Of a DNA stretch of 50,018 nt, positions 31,116-39,351 are shown in pieces. The first letter of the stretch is position 1, and the number at the start of each line of letters is the position of its first letter. A program made the position numbers and the translations under genes. The stretch spans positions 1 through 50,018 of the forward strand of contig JASLYJ010000011.1 of the NCBI GenBank assembly GCA_030739855.1, in the 5' to 3' direction. Under the pieces are notes generated by a model. It was given only the letters and a program-made list of their open reading frames with translations. It ran no database searches and was not told the DNA's origin. This DNA is from Alphaproteobacteria bacterium. Lineage in GTDB: Bacteria > Pseudomonadota > Alphaproteobacteria > UBA11136.

Positions 31116-31461
31116 GGATGAAGAACTTAAAGCGAATATTAAAAAAAAGAGCACATGGATCAGGTCGCTATATATGATCCTTTTTATTGTCTTCTTCTAT
31201 GTGGCCTTGATGGTTGCTGGCGTGGTGGTGGTAGCACAGTTTCTGTCCAAGCTTCTTATGGGTAAGGCCAATGAGCAACTCAGTTCTTTTGGACACAGTC
31301 TCGGCATTTATCTTTCTGAGGTAGTGTGGTTTCTCACTTTCCACAGCGAAGACATGCCCTATCCTTGCCGTCCATGGCCCAGCAAGGCGGGCGGCAAGGT
31401 TGAGGCCACGGTAGTCCGGAAAAAGCCGCCCGCCCGCAAGTCCGCGAAGAAGAAAAAATAA
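31114..31461 (+). CDS. DUF4389 family membrane protein
   Basis: A 115-residue protein resembling the DUF4389 family: a STWIRSLYMILF start, two hydrophobic segments (about residues 16-45), SSFGHSLGIYLSEVVWFLTF, and a PYPCRPWP motif before a Lys-rich tail (RKKPPARKSAKKKK). Family function is unknown; members are small inner-membrane proteins, sometimes near lipid or respiratory genes. The ATG is preceded by GAGG. It is followed 4 bases later by another tiny membrane gene, so the two are probably co-transcribed. Confidence 0.75.
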   Translation: MDEELKANIKKKSTWIRSLYMILFIVFFYVALMVAGVVVVAQFLSKLLMGKANEQLSSFGHSLGIYLSEVVWFLTFHSEDMPYPCRPWPSKAGGKVEATVVRKKPPARKSAKKKK

Positions 31462-31465
31462 AGTC

Positions 31466-31654
31466 ATGAACGGTGAGAACATCTCCACGGCTGGAGAGGC
31501 TGGCGCTCCAGATGATGTGCTGTCATTGGATCTATCCATGGATGCATCAGAACCATGGGAGGACTGGGAGACGAGTCTCTGCCTGTGGAGTCTAGGCTTC
31601 GGGCTCGCCGGTCTGGTGGTTCTGGGCGTTCTGGTCAATGTCTTTATCCTCTGA
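31466..31654 (+). CDS. Small single-span membrane protein
   Basis: A 62-residue protein with an acidic N-terminal part (DDVLSLDLSMDASEPWEDWE) and one C-terminal hydrophobic helix of about 22 residues (GFGLAGLVVLGVLVNVFIL). It begins 4 bases after the DUF4389 gene. I do not recognise a family. The tail-anchor-like layout and tight spacing support a real gene, perhaps an accessory subunit of a membrane complex, but no function can be named. Confidence 0.55.
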   Translation: MNGENISTAGEAGAPDDVLSLDLSMDASEPWEDWETSLCLWSLGFGLAGLVVLGVLVNVFIL

Positions 31655-31678
31655 AGAAGGCGCGTGAGGGACGTGGAG

Positions 31679-31924
31679 ATGAATATACGAATGATTCTCG
31701 GTCATGATGGAACGCGTTGGATCGCGTGTAACGATTCTTTTACAGCCACAGGACGGACTTTTGCCGACCTTGATTTACAGGTGGCGTCAGCTTTGCGTGC
31801 GGAGTCTTGTGAGAATAGGTCGCGGGTTACGGTCTCTATGGATTTTGACTTCGCGGCCTTTCCAATATGGATGCGGCAATACGCATCTCACTATTTCAAC
31901 CGTAGCATAACCTTCGATCTGTGA
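31679..31924 (+). CDS. Small conserved protein, DUF5395-like
   Basis: An 81-residue soluble protein beginning MNIRMILGHDGTRWIACND, followed by GRTFADLDLQVASAL. It resembles the DUF5395 family of small proteins found just before YeiH-type transporters; the assignment is from memory of the pattern. The next gene, 13 bases downstream, is indeed a YeiH-type transporter. I chose ATG 31679, with GAGGG 8 bases upstream, over GTG 31664. It may be a regulator or partner of the transporter; this is inference from position only. Confidence 0.6.
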   Translation: MNIRMILGHDGTRWIACNDSFTATGRTFADLDLQVASALRAESCENRSRVTVSMDFDFAAFPIWMRQYASHYFNRSITFDL

Positions 31925-31937
31925 ATGGGGAAATAAC

Positions 31938-33395
31938 ATGACGGTGAACCGGAGTTGGACCTCCGGCATGAGAGACAGCGAGGACTGGTGGGCGGTATGG
32001 CTCGGTCTCATCATGTTTGCCGCGGGGCTTGTTTCCATCGGCGGCGTCGATCTTGTGGGCTGGATGGCTAAGACTAAGATCTGGAGCGATTTTGGCAGAT
32101 CTGTTGCAGTCAGCGGCAAAGCCTATGGGGACTGGAACCCTTTAGGGGCTTTGGTGATGACCTATGCCGTTTTTACCGGCCTTACCTGCGCCGGGGCAAA
32201 GGCTATGGATCTCAATGTGGCGAGGTTTCTCAAGGGTTGGACCGTACTTTTCCTTATTACCTGGGCAGCATGGATTATTGGCCATGAAGCCCATCTCGCC
32301 GCACCCGTCAACAAATGGGATAAATATGGCATCACATGGGGTCTATCCCTGGGGGGCGGTGCGTCCTATATCCTCGCCCTCATTGTTGGGCTGGTTATCG
32401 GCAATTTCTTCAAGCCTTTAGCGGCGTTTCTTTCGGAAGCCGCAAAGCCCGAATGGTTCATCAAGACCGCGATTGTCTATCTCGGCATCAAGGTGGGGTT
32501 GATGACCATGGAGGCTGCGGGGTTTGCTTTCGAGCTGGCGCTGACCGGAGCCTGCGCCACCTTCGTCGCCTATATGCTGTTCTGGCCCATCGTCTACGCC
32601 GCCGCGCGGCGGCTATTCCGCCTGCCTCGCGACTGGTCGGCGGTGCTGTCTTCAGGCATTTCTATTTGCGGCGTTTCCGCGGCTATTGCTACCGGCGGCG
32701 CAATCCGCGCCAGGCCGGTAATTGCCGTTATGGTGTCTATGTTGATCGTCATTTACGCCATGATGGAGCTGATCATTCTTCCCGGTTTCTACGCAGGCGT
32801 GGCCCCGGACCAACCCATCGTCAACGGCGCGGCCATGGGGATGACGGTGAAAACCGATGGGGCCGACGCGGCGGCAGGCGCCATTCTTGACGAACTGATG
32901 CGTGCCCGCGCCTCCCTTGAGGGTATCAACTGGGAGGAAGGGTGGATACTCACCGCTTCTATCATGACCAAGCTGTGGATCGACATGTTCATCGGCGTCT
33001 GGGCCTTCGTTCTTGCCCTCATTTGGGTCTATCATGTGGAACGTTCTCCCGGGCAGTCCACAGTGGGGCTTTCGGAAGTTTGGTTCCGTTTTCCCAAGTT
33101 CGTCCTTGGGTATGTTCTTTGCTGGTTTACCTATACCGGCATTGCCTTATTCTGGCCCGACCTTATCGCCGCGGCGAAGGTAGGGGCGGGTACGGTGCAA
33201 AGCCCCATGCGCAAGATGATGTTCATGCTCACCTTCGTCTCCATGGGGGTTGTGACCGATTTCAGCAAGTTGCGGGGCATGGGACGACTGGCACTGCTGT
33301 ATGGGTTGGCACTGATAGTGGTGATCGCTCCCGTCGCCTATTTTGTGGCCTGGACGTTCCATCACGGCATGACACCGCCTTTGATGGGCGAATAA
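31938..33395 (+). CDS. YeiH-family putative sulfate exporter/transporter
   Basis: A 485-residue protein with about eleven transmembrane segments. Typical YeiH-family blocks are present: WFIKTAIVYLGIKVGLMTMEAAG, the central SSGISICGVSAAIATGGAIRARP, and near the end MRKMMFMLTFVSMGVVTDFSKLRGMGRL. It is longer than E. coli YeiH (about 350 residues) because of extra N-terminal and central segments, as in the forms that go with a DUF5395 gene. The family is annotated as sulfate exporters, but the substrate is poorly established. Confidence 0.85.
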   Translation: MTVNRSWTSGMRDSEDWWAVWLGLIMFAAGLVSIGGVDLVGWMAKTKIWSDFGRSVAVSGKAYGDWNPLGALVMTYAVFTGLTCAGAKAMDLNVARFLKGWTVLFLITWAAWIIGHEAHLAAPVNKWDKYGITWGLSLGGGASYILALIVGLVIGNFFKPLAAFLSEAAKPEWFIKTAIVYLGIKVGLMTMEAAGFAFELALTGACATFVAYMLFWPIVYAAARRLFRLPRDWSAVLSSGISICGVSAAIATGGAIRARPVIAVMVSMLIVIYAMMELIILPGFYAGVAPDQPIVNGAAMGMTVKTDGADAAAGAILDELMRARASLEGINWEEGWILTASIMTKLWIDMFIGVWAFVLALIWVYHVERSPGQSTVGLSEVWFRFPKFVLGYVLCWFTYTGIALFWPDLIAAAKVGAGTVQSPMRKMMFMLTFVSMGVVTDFSKLRGMGRLALLYGLALIVVIAPVAYFVAWTFHHGMTPPLMGE

Positions 33396-33447
33396 GTTCA
33401 AGAATTATTGACGGTGCCAGGCTGTTTCTTTAGTGTGCCCGCGCTTG

Positions 33448-33476
33448 TTGGCAACCCCTTGGGAATCAACTATATT
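33448..33476 (+). promoter_or_regulatory. Sigma-70 promoter with very short leader
   Basis: TTGGCA (33448-33453) and TATATT (33471-33476) are 17 bases apart. The predicted start near 33483 is almost at the GTG (33485) of the next small gene, which would give a leaderless or nearly leaderless mRNA. Confidence 0.45.
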
Positions 33477-33484
33477 TTACCACT

Positions 33485-33649
33485 GTGAACAGATTTTCCA
33501 TGCTGCTGTCGCGTTTACTACCCCGGTTTGGTTTCTGGATTCTCTGTCTGTTCGTTTTCGCCATTACTCAGACGGCCCATGCCATGTTCTATGAACAGCG
33601 CTATTATGACCTCGCCGGAGGCAAAACGTCTCCGGACGAGGCGCGATGA
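33485..33649 (+). CDS. Small exported protein upstream of msrB
   Basis: A 54-residue ORF absent from the track because of its length. It starts with GTG and has a signal-peptide-like N-terminus: basic residues, then FWILCLFVFAITQTAHA, with possible cleavage after AHA. The mature part would be only about 20 residues (MFYEQRYYDLAGG...). Its stop overlaps the next ATG in an ATGA pair, so translation of msrB may be coupled to it. No family is recognised. Confidence is limited by size. Confidence 0.45.
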   Translation: MNRFSMLLSRLLPRFGFWILCLFVFAITQTAHAMFYEQRYYDLAGGKTSPDEAR

Positions 33650-34084
33650 TGGCTACACAACAGGGGATGACAGAACATAGGCAATAAAATTACGAAAACA
33701 GATGAGCAGTGGAGAGGGGAACTGACGCCGGAACAATATTCCGTATGTCGTGAAAAGGGCACTGAGGCCCCCTTCAGTGGAGAATATGCTGATTGTAAGG
33801 AACTAGGGGTTTATGCCTGCGTCTGTTGTGGTCAAGAGCTGTTTTCCTCGCAGACTAAATACGATTCGGGAAGTGGCTGGCCTAGCTTCTGGCAGCCTCT
33901 TTCGCGGGACAGCCTAGCCACTGAGACTGACACCAGCCACGGCATGCAGCGCAAGGAGGTAATGTGTAGCTGTTGTAATTCCCATCTTGGTCACGTCTTT
34001 GATGACGGGCCGGCCCCAACCCATCTGCGCTATTGTATCAACTCTGTCTCCCTTGCTTTCAATCCAGATAAAAAGGAGGAATAG
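33646..34084 (+). CDS. msrB: Peptide-methionine (R)-S-oxide reductase, frameshifted near the start
   Basis: Missing from the ORF track. The frame 33671-34084 encodes a complete MsrB core: KTDEQWRGELTPEQYSV, then CVCCGQELFSSQTKYDSGSGWPSFW, the second zinc pair CSCCNSHLGHVFDDG, and the catalytic RYCINSVSLAF. MsrB reduces the R-form of methionine sulfoxide. The frame has no ATG, GTG or TTG between the upstream stop (33668-33670) and the conserved part. The natural start ATGATGGCTACAC at 33646, overlapping the previous stop as ATGA, is in another frame and ends at TAA after MTEHRQ. Removing one base near 33680 gives MTEHRNKITKTDEQW. So there is a one-base insertion (error or mutation), or the gene uses a rare start such as ATT. 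Confidence 0.85.
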
Positions 34085-34090
34085 CCCGCT

Positions 34091-35065
34091 ATGTCTAAAG
34101 CTGTTCGCATTCACGAAACAGGCGGGCCAGAGGTTTTGAAATGGGAGGATGTGGAAACAGAGGGGCCAGGATCTGGGGAGGCTCTAGTTCGTCATACAGC
34201 GGTGGGACTCAACTATATCGATGTCTATCACCGCAGCGGTCTTTACCCGTTGCCAGCGCTGCCCGCGGTTATAGGCATGGAGGGGGCCGGTATTGTGGAG
34301 GCCGTGAGCGAAGGTGTGGAGAAGGTGGCGGTGGGCGACCGGGTCGCCTACGCTGCGCCACCGCCCGGAGCCTATGCCGAAAAACGTCTGATCTCTGCCG
34401 ACCGCTTAGTGGCGGTACCGGAAGGTATCGATGACGTCACAGCAGCGGCCATGATGCTGAAGGGCATGACGGCGCAGTATCTTTTACGCTGTACCCATCC
34501 GGTCAAATCCGGCGAGACCATTTTAGTGCACGCTGCGGCCGGCGGGGTGGGGATGATCCTGTGTCAGTGGGCCAGCCATCTCGGGGTGCGGGTCATCGGC
34601 ACCGTCGGCAGTGAAGCCAAGGTGGAACATGCCAAAACCCATGGCTGCGATTACGCTCTGCTTTATGACGATGGCGGCTATGTGAATGAGATCGAGGTGA
34701 TTACTGAGGGACGTGGCGTTGATGTAGTCTATGACGGTGTTGGCAGCGAAACATTTGATTCCTCACTGGAATCCCTCTCCATGCTGGGGCATTTGGTTAG
34801 TTTTGGCCAAACCTCTGGCCCGGTAGAACCGGTGGAACTTGGTCTTCTCAGCGCTAAATCGGCAACCTTAACCCGTCCAGTTCTCTTTCATTACACAGAG
34901 TCGCGGGGGGACCTTGTGGCTGCGGCCAACGAGCTTTTTGATGTGGTGGGCCGGGGCGTGGTGCGGATCGAGGTTTCCGGCACCTGTCCATTGGCTGATG
35001 CGGCTGAGGCCCACCGTGATCTTGAATCGCGGCTGACTACGGGTTCCACCGTGTTGATCCCCTGA
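34091..35065 (+). CDS. NADPH:quinone oxidoreductase, zinc-free MDR family
   Basis: A 324-residue protein of the QorA/zeta-crystallin type. The start MSKAVRIHETGGPEVLKWED and VGLNYIDVYHRSGLYPLP are typical, and the nucleotide-binding motif is VHAAAGGVGMILCQWA. The structural and catalytic zinc ligands of alcohol dehydrogenases are absent, as expected for quinone reductases. These cytoplasmic enzymes reduce quinones or reactive enones with NADPH. A strong AAGGAGG site, made by the end of msrB, lies 6 bases before the msrB stop, so the two genes form an oxidative-stress unit. Confidence 0.9.
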   Translation: MSKAVRIHETGGPEVLKWEDVETEGPGSGEALVRHTAVGLNYIDVYHRSGLYPLPALPAVIGMEGAGIVEAVSEGVEKVAVGDRVAYAAPPPGAYAEKRLISADRLVAVPEGIDDVTAAAMMLKGMTAQYLLRCTHPVKSGETILVHAAAGGVGMILCQWASHLGVRVIGTVGSEAKVEHAKTHGCDYALLYDDGGYVNEIEVITEGRGVDVVYDGVGSETFDSSLESLSMLGHLVSFGQTSGPVEPVELGLLSAKSATLTRPVLFHYTESRGDLVAAANELFDVVGRGVVRIEVSGTCPLADAAEAHRDLESRLTTGSTVLIP

Positions 35066-35177
35066 CAACATGGACATCCGATAGCTAGGGGGTGGCAAAC
35101 AGGCTAAACAACAGCGATGGCTGCGTTGTTTTGGTCCGGATCTTCACCGCTACGGGTGAATTGGGTATTTGATAATC

Positions 35178-37451
35178 ATGAGCCGGCAAAAGAAACGTAA
35201 AACGGCAAGTTTGGCAAAAAAGGGAAAAGGCGTGGTGCCGTCTTCCTCAGGCTCCATTCGTACGCCTCCGTCTCTCAGCGGTGATATGGCCGCGGCTCTT
35301 GCCGAAGCTATCGGACACCACTCGGCGGGTTGTCTGGACGAGGCCGAACGGCTCTACCGGCGCATCCAGAAACAGGCGCCAGACAATCCAGATGTGTTGC
35401 ATCTGTTGGGATATGTGGCGCATCAGAAGGGAGATTCTCGGCGCGCTGTGACCCTGATTCGCAAGTCCCTGACGCGCCAGCCGGATGGGATAGAGGCCAC
35501 TAACAATCTGGGCCTTGCTCTGTGCAGTCTGGGAAGGCTTGATGAAGCAGAAGAATCCTTTCGTAAGGCCCTCGCCTTAAGTCCGGATCTGGCCGACCTG
35601 CATAACAATCTCGGAAGTGTGCTTCAGGAGAAGGGAGCCCTCGAGGAGGCGGAATCATGTGTGCGTCGGGCGCTAGAACTCAAGCCTGACTTTGCTGAAG
35701 CATGGAGCAATCTGGGTGGCATTCTGCAAGAAACGAAGCGTAATAGAGAGGCTGCCGAGGCTTGTGGACAGGCGGTGGAGCTTAACCCTTATCTTCCTGA
35801 AGCACATAACAACCTGGGCCTCGCCTTTCTAGCATTGAAAGAATGGAGGAAGGCGGAGAAGCATTTCAACAAAGCTATAGGTCTGAAGCCAGATTATGCT
35901 GAGGCCTTCAACAATCTGGCAAGTCTGTTCAGCCATTCTGGGAGACTCGATGATGCGGAGTCCTGTTTACGTAGGGCACTGGAATGCCGCCACGACTACG
36001 CGGTGGCCTACGCTAGGCTTGGTAATATATTGAAATACCGAGGAAATCTGGACGAGGCTGAAACTGTTGTACGGCGAGCTATAGAGCTAAAGCCAGAAGA
36101 CGACGAGGCTCATAATTCTTTGGGTGGGATTCTATTGGTTCAGGGCCGTGGCGATGAAGCGGCAAAGGCTTTCAGAAGGGCTATAGCGTGCAAATCAGAT
36201 TCCGTCCATGCCCATTCGAATCTTATTCTCACGCTTCACTACCTACCTGGAACAACTCAGGAGGAAATTTTTAAGGAAATACGCCGCTGGAACACCCAAC
36301 ATGCAGTGTCACAGGCGGAATTTATACGGCCCCATGCCAATGTTCCCGATCCAGAGCGGCGGTTGAAGATTGGCTACGTTTCGGCAGATATGAAACAGCA
36401 TCCTGTGGGATTTTTCTTTCTTCCCGTCATTTCTAACGTGGATAAGAAACGGTTCGAAATTTTCTGTTATGCGAATATGAAAAGTGAGGATGATTTTACC
36501 AACAAGATACGCGCCCACGCCGACCATTGGCGGGATATTTCTTTCATCACCGATGAAGAGGTCACGGAAAAGGTTCGTGCCGACGGGATCGACATCCTGA
36601 TTGAACTAACCGGCCATGCGGCAGACCACCGGCTAGTCATGTTCGCCCGGAAACCCGCCCCTGTTCAGGTTCAAGGTGGTGGACACTATTGTACATCGGG
36701 GCTCGATGTGATGGATTACATTCTCTCCGACGCCACGGAAACGCCCGAGGGAGAGGACCAATGGTTTTCCGAAACGGTTGTACGCATGCCCGATGGATAC
36801 GTCTGCTACGGACCACCGGACTACGCCCCCGATGTAACCTTTCTTCCGGCTTTGGGAAAAGGCTATGTCACTTTTGGTTGTTGTAACAATCTGGCAAAAA
36901 TCAATAGTCAGGTGATGTTGCTATGGGCAGATATCCTCAAAGCGGTTCCTGATTCTCGCCTTTCTCTCCGGACCGACACCCTTGATGACGAGGCCACGGC
37001 ACAGCTTGTTTATGATAGATTTCAAGGGCTTGGCATCTCACCGGAGCGCATTACTTTGGCAGGGAAAGCCCCCCATAAGGCATTTCTGGGCCATTATCGC
37101 GAAATTGATATGGCCCTTGATCCCTTTCCCTATTCCGGGGGACTGACTACCTGTGAAGCACTGTGGATGGGGGTGCCTGTCATTTCCATGGCCGGTGAGA
37201 CCTTTGCCGGACGGCATTCGGCAAGCCACTTGCATAATGTCGGCCTAGATGACTGGGTGGTGCAAACGGCCGGGGATTACCTTTCCCTGGCGAAAAAGCA
37301 CAGTCGCGACCTAGAAAAACTGAGTAGATTGCGCGCATCGCTTCGTGAGAGGATGATAAAATCCCCGCTTTGTGATGGTGTGCGCTACACCCGAAATCTT
37401 GAGGCCGTATACCGCCGCATGTGGCGGGATTGGTGCAATACGGTTTCCTGA
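35178..37451 (+). CDS. TPR protein with C-terminal O-GlcNAc-transferase-like (GT41) domain
   Basis: A 757-residue cytoplasmic protein. After a basic start come about nine to ten tetratricopeptide repeats (residues 40-370; for example EAEESFRKALALSPDLADLHNNLG). The GT41 (SPINDLY/OGT) domain begins at RRLKIGYVSADMKQHPVGFF, with the catalytic-region His in HPVGFF, and continues with TFGCCNNLAKINSQV and DMALDPFPYSGGLTTCEALWMGVPVI. The usual QVTWLGYPxTTG loop reads QVQGGGHYCTSG, a notable divergence that may change sugar or acceptor use. The TTG at 35169 in the track is a less likely start than this ATG. Confidence 0.85.
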   Translation: MSRQKKRKTASLAKKGKGVVPSSSGSIRTPPSLSGDMAAALAEAIGHHSAGCLDEAERLYRRIQKQAPDNPDVLHLLGYVAHQKGDSRRAVTLIRKSLTRQPDGIEATNNLGLALCSLGRLDEAEESFRKALALSPDLADLHNNLGSVLQEKGALEEAESCVRRALELKPDFAEAWSNLGGILQETKRNREAAEACGQAVELNPYLPEAHNNLGLAFLALKEWRKAEKHFNKAIGLKPDYAEAFNNLASLFSHSGRLDDAESCLRRALECRHDYAVAYARLGNILKYRGNLDEAETVVRRAIELKPEDDEAHNSLGGILLVQGRGDEAAKAFRRAIACKSDSVHAHSNLILTLHYLPGTTQEEIFKEIRRWNTQHAVSQAEFIRPHANVPDPERRLKIGYVSADMKQHPVGFFFLPVISNVDKKRFEIFCYANMKSEDDFTNKIRAHADHWRDISFITDEEVTEKVRADGIDILIELTGHAADHRLVMFARKPAPVQVQGGGHYCTSGLDVMDYILSDATETPEGEDQWFSETVVRMPDGYVCYGPPDYAPDVTFLPALGKGYVTFGCCNNLAKINSQVMLLWADILKAVPDSRLSLRTDTLDDEATAQLVYDRFQGLGISPERITLAGKAPHKAFLGHYREIDMALDPFPYSGGLTTCEALWMGVPVISMAGETFAGRHSASHLHNVGLDDWVVQTAGDYLSLAKKHSRDLEKLSRLRASLRERMIKSPLCDGVRYTRNLEAVYRRMWRDWCNTVS

Positions 37452-37578
37452 GACCACCCGGGTTTAGGGAAGATCTGGTTTTTCCTGGTGTGTCTGAAAT
37501 GATATAACAGCGACAAGGCTTGGATTTTATGGGTTTTCCACAAACCGCTAAGACCGCCGCCGTCCAGGGAAGTCTTGC

Positions 37579-39351
37579 ATGAATAAAACATCGGCTAAAG
37601 AGGGTATGCCCCTTGCCTCACTGGATCCTCTCCTGCAGCAGGCCCTTTCCCACCATCAGGCGGGCCGTCTGGCGGAGGCGGTTGGTCTCTACTGCCAAGT
37701 ATTGGATGCCTACCCTGACCATGTTGACGCTTTGAACTTTGGTGGGGCCGCCTTTTTTCAGTCCGGGGAAAATGACCAAGCACTAGAAATGCTCCGCAAA
37801 GCAGTGAAGTTGGCTCCAGACTACGCCGAGGTGCATAACAATCTGGGCAAGGTGCTTCACGAATCGGGTAGTCCCGGGGAATCCCTCCTCTGTTTTGAGC
37901 GGGCCCTGGAACTCAAACCCGATTTCTTGGAGGCGGGGAATAATCTTGGTCTGGCGCTACAAGCTCTGGGCCGTCTCGGGGAGGCAGTGGAGACCTATCG
38001 GAGTATTCTTTCCCACAAGCCTGATATTCCGGAGATTCTGGTCAATCTGAGCCGGGTCCTTCTGGATATGAAGGAGTACGATGAGGCGGAAGTAACTATA
38101 AAACGCACCATCAAGATCTGGCCGCATGCGGTGGCCTATGACAACCTTGCGGTCATTCATATGGCGACGGATAGATACGATCTTGCTGCAGAGGCTTGCC
38201 GTCAGGCCATAGCAAAGGATCCGTCTTATGCTGAAGCCCATAATAATCTTGGGGTCTGTCTAATAAGGATGGGCCAGGATGAGGAAGCCGCCCGTGCCCA
38301 TCGTCGCGCTTTGGAGTTGGCCCCCCACGATATCAAACTCCATTATAATTACGCCCAGGGTCATATATTCTCCACGGATGATCCAGAATTGGAGGTGCTT
38401 GAGAAATTACTGCAGCACGAGGGGCTTCCCGACTATCAAAGAGGGTTACTTCTTTTTGCCCTGGGTAAGGCCCATGACGAGGTCGAAAATTATAACAAAG
38501 CCTTTTCTTTTTACGAGCGTGGTAACGCGTTAATGGCGGAAGGGGTCACATTTGACCGGGAGCGGCATCATGACCTTATCGCTTCAATAAAAAAGGCGTT
38601 TGCAAAGTGTGCTATTTCTGACATAGCCGGAAAAACAGAACCGGGCCCGGTACCTGTTTTCGTTGTGGGCTTGTCACGTTCCGGAACAAGTCTGGCGGGG
38701 TCCCTTCTTTCTCAGCATGATCTGGTTCATGGGGTAGGGGAGAGTGCGCAATGGGTATTATCTCTTGAAGAAATCCTCAAGAAATTTGAAATTCCCGAAG
38801 AGCTTCCCGACGCCGTTTGTTTGCTGGACAAGGCACAGAAAAAGAAGGTCGCGGAGGTGTTCATAGAAAAAATTTCCGGCACCGATTCTCATGATCGCTA
38901 CATAGTGAACACGGCGCCGGAAAATTATTTTTACGTAGGGATGATTTTGGAATCATTGCCCCAGGCAAAAATCATTCATTGCCGGTGGGACACAGTGGAT
39001 ACCGCCCTTTCCATCTTTTTCAGCCGTTATGAACGAGGCCATGCCTACTCCTATGATATTGGCGATATAGCGTCCTATATGGCCGATTATCTGGATTTGA
39101 TGGCCTATTGGGAGAATGGATACGGCGATCGGGTGCTGTCACTCCATTACGAGGATTTAACGGAGCCCACACAGGGAACCTGTGACAGGATTTATCGGTT
39201 CTGCGGGCTCAAAGACGGGGAACTCCTTCCTAATGATCTACTCACAAAAGAATATACAGGGCGCTGGGAGAAATATGAGCCTCATTTGGGACCGATGCTG
39301 GAGGCTTTCCGGGATCATGGACTGATAGCTGAAAACTCTCAGGATTCATGA
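37579..39351 (+). CDS. TPR protein with C-terminal sulfotransferase domain
   Basis: A 590-residue protein. The N-terminal half has about seven TPR units (EAVGLYCQVLDAYPDHVDALN through EEAARAHRRALELAPHDIKLHYN). From about residue 355 a sulfotransferase domain starts with the PAPS 5'-phosphosulfate loop VFVVGLSRSGTSLAGSLLSQH. The second PAPS region is AKIIHCRWDTVDTALSIFF, with RVLSLHYEDLTEPTQ later. Such proteins transfer sulfate from PAPS to glycans or proteins. The TPR start (HHQAGRLAEAV) is clearly related to those of the flanking TPR-GT41 genes. The stop overlaps the next ATG (ATGA), so translation is coupled. Confidence 0.87.
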   Translation: MNKTSAKEGMPLASLDPLLQQALSHHQAGRLAEAVGLYCQVLDAYPDHVDALNFGGAAFFQSGENDQALEMLRKAVKLAPDYAEVHNNLGKVLHESGSPGESLLCFERALELKPDFLEAGNNLGLALQALGRLGEAVETYRSILSHKPDIPEILVNLSRVLLDMKEYDEAEVTIKRTIKIWPHAVAYDNLAVIHMATDRYDLAAEACRQAIAKDPSYAEAHNNLGVCLIRMGQDEEAARAHRRALELAPHDIKLHYNYAQGHIFSTDDPELEVLEKLLQHEGLPDYQRGLLLFALGKAHDEVENYNKAFSFYERGNALMAEGVTFDRERHHDLIASIKKAFAKCAISDIAGKTEPGPVPVFVVGLSRSGTSLAGSLLSQHDLVHGVGESAQWVLSLEEILKKFEIPEELPDAVCLLDKAQKKKVAEVFIEKISGTDSHDRYIVNTAPENYFYVGMILESLPQAKIIHCRWDTVDTALSIFFSRYERGHAYSYDIGDIASYMADYLDLMAYWENGYGDRVLSLHYEDLTEPTQGTCDRIYRFCGLKDGELLPNDLLTKEYTGRWEKYEPHLGPMLEAFRDHGLIAENSQDS

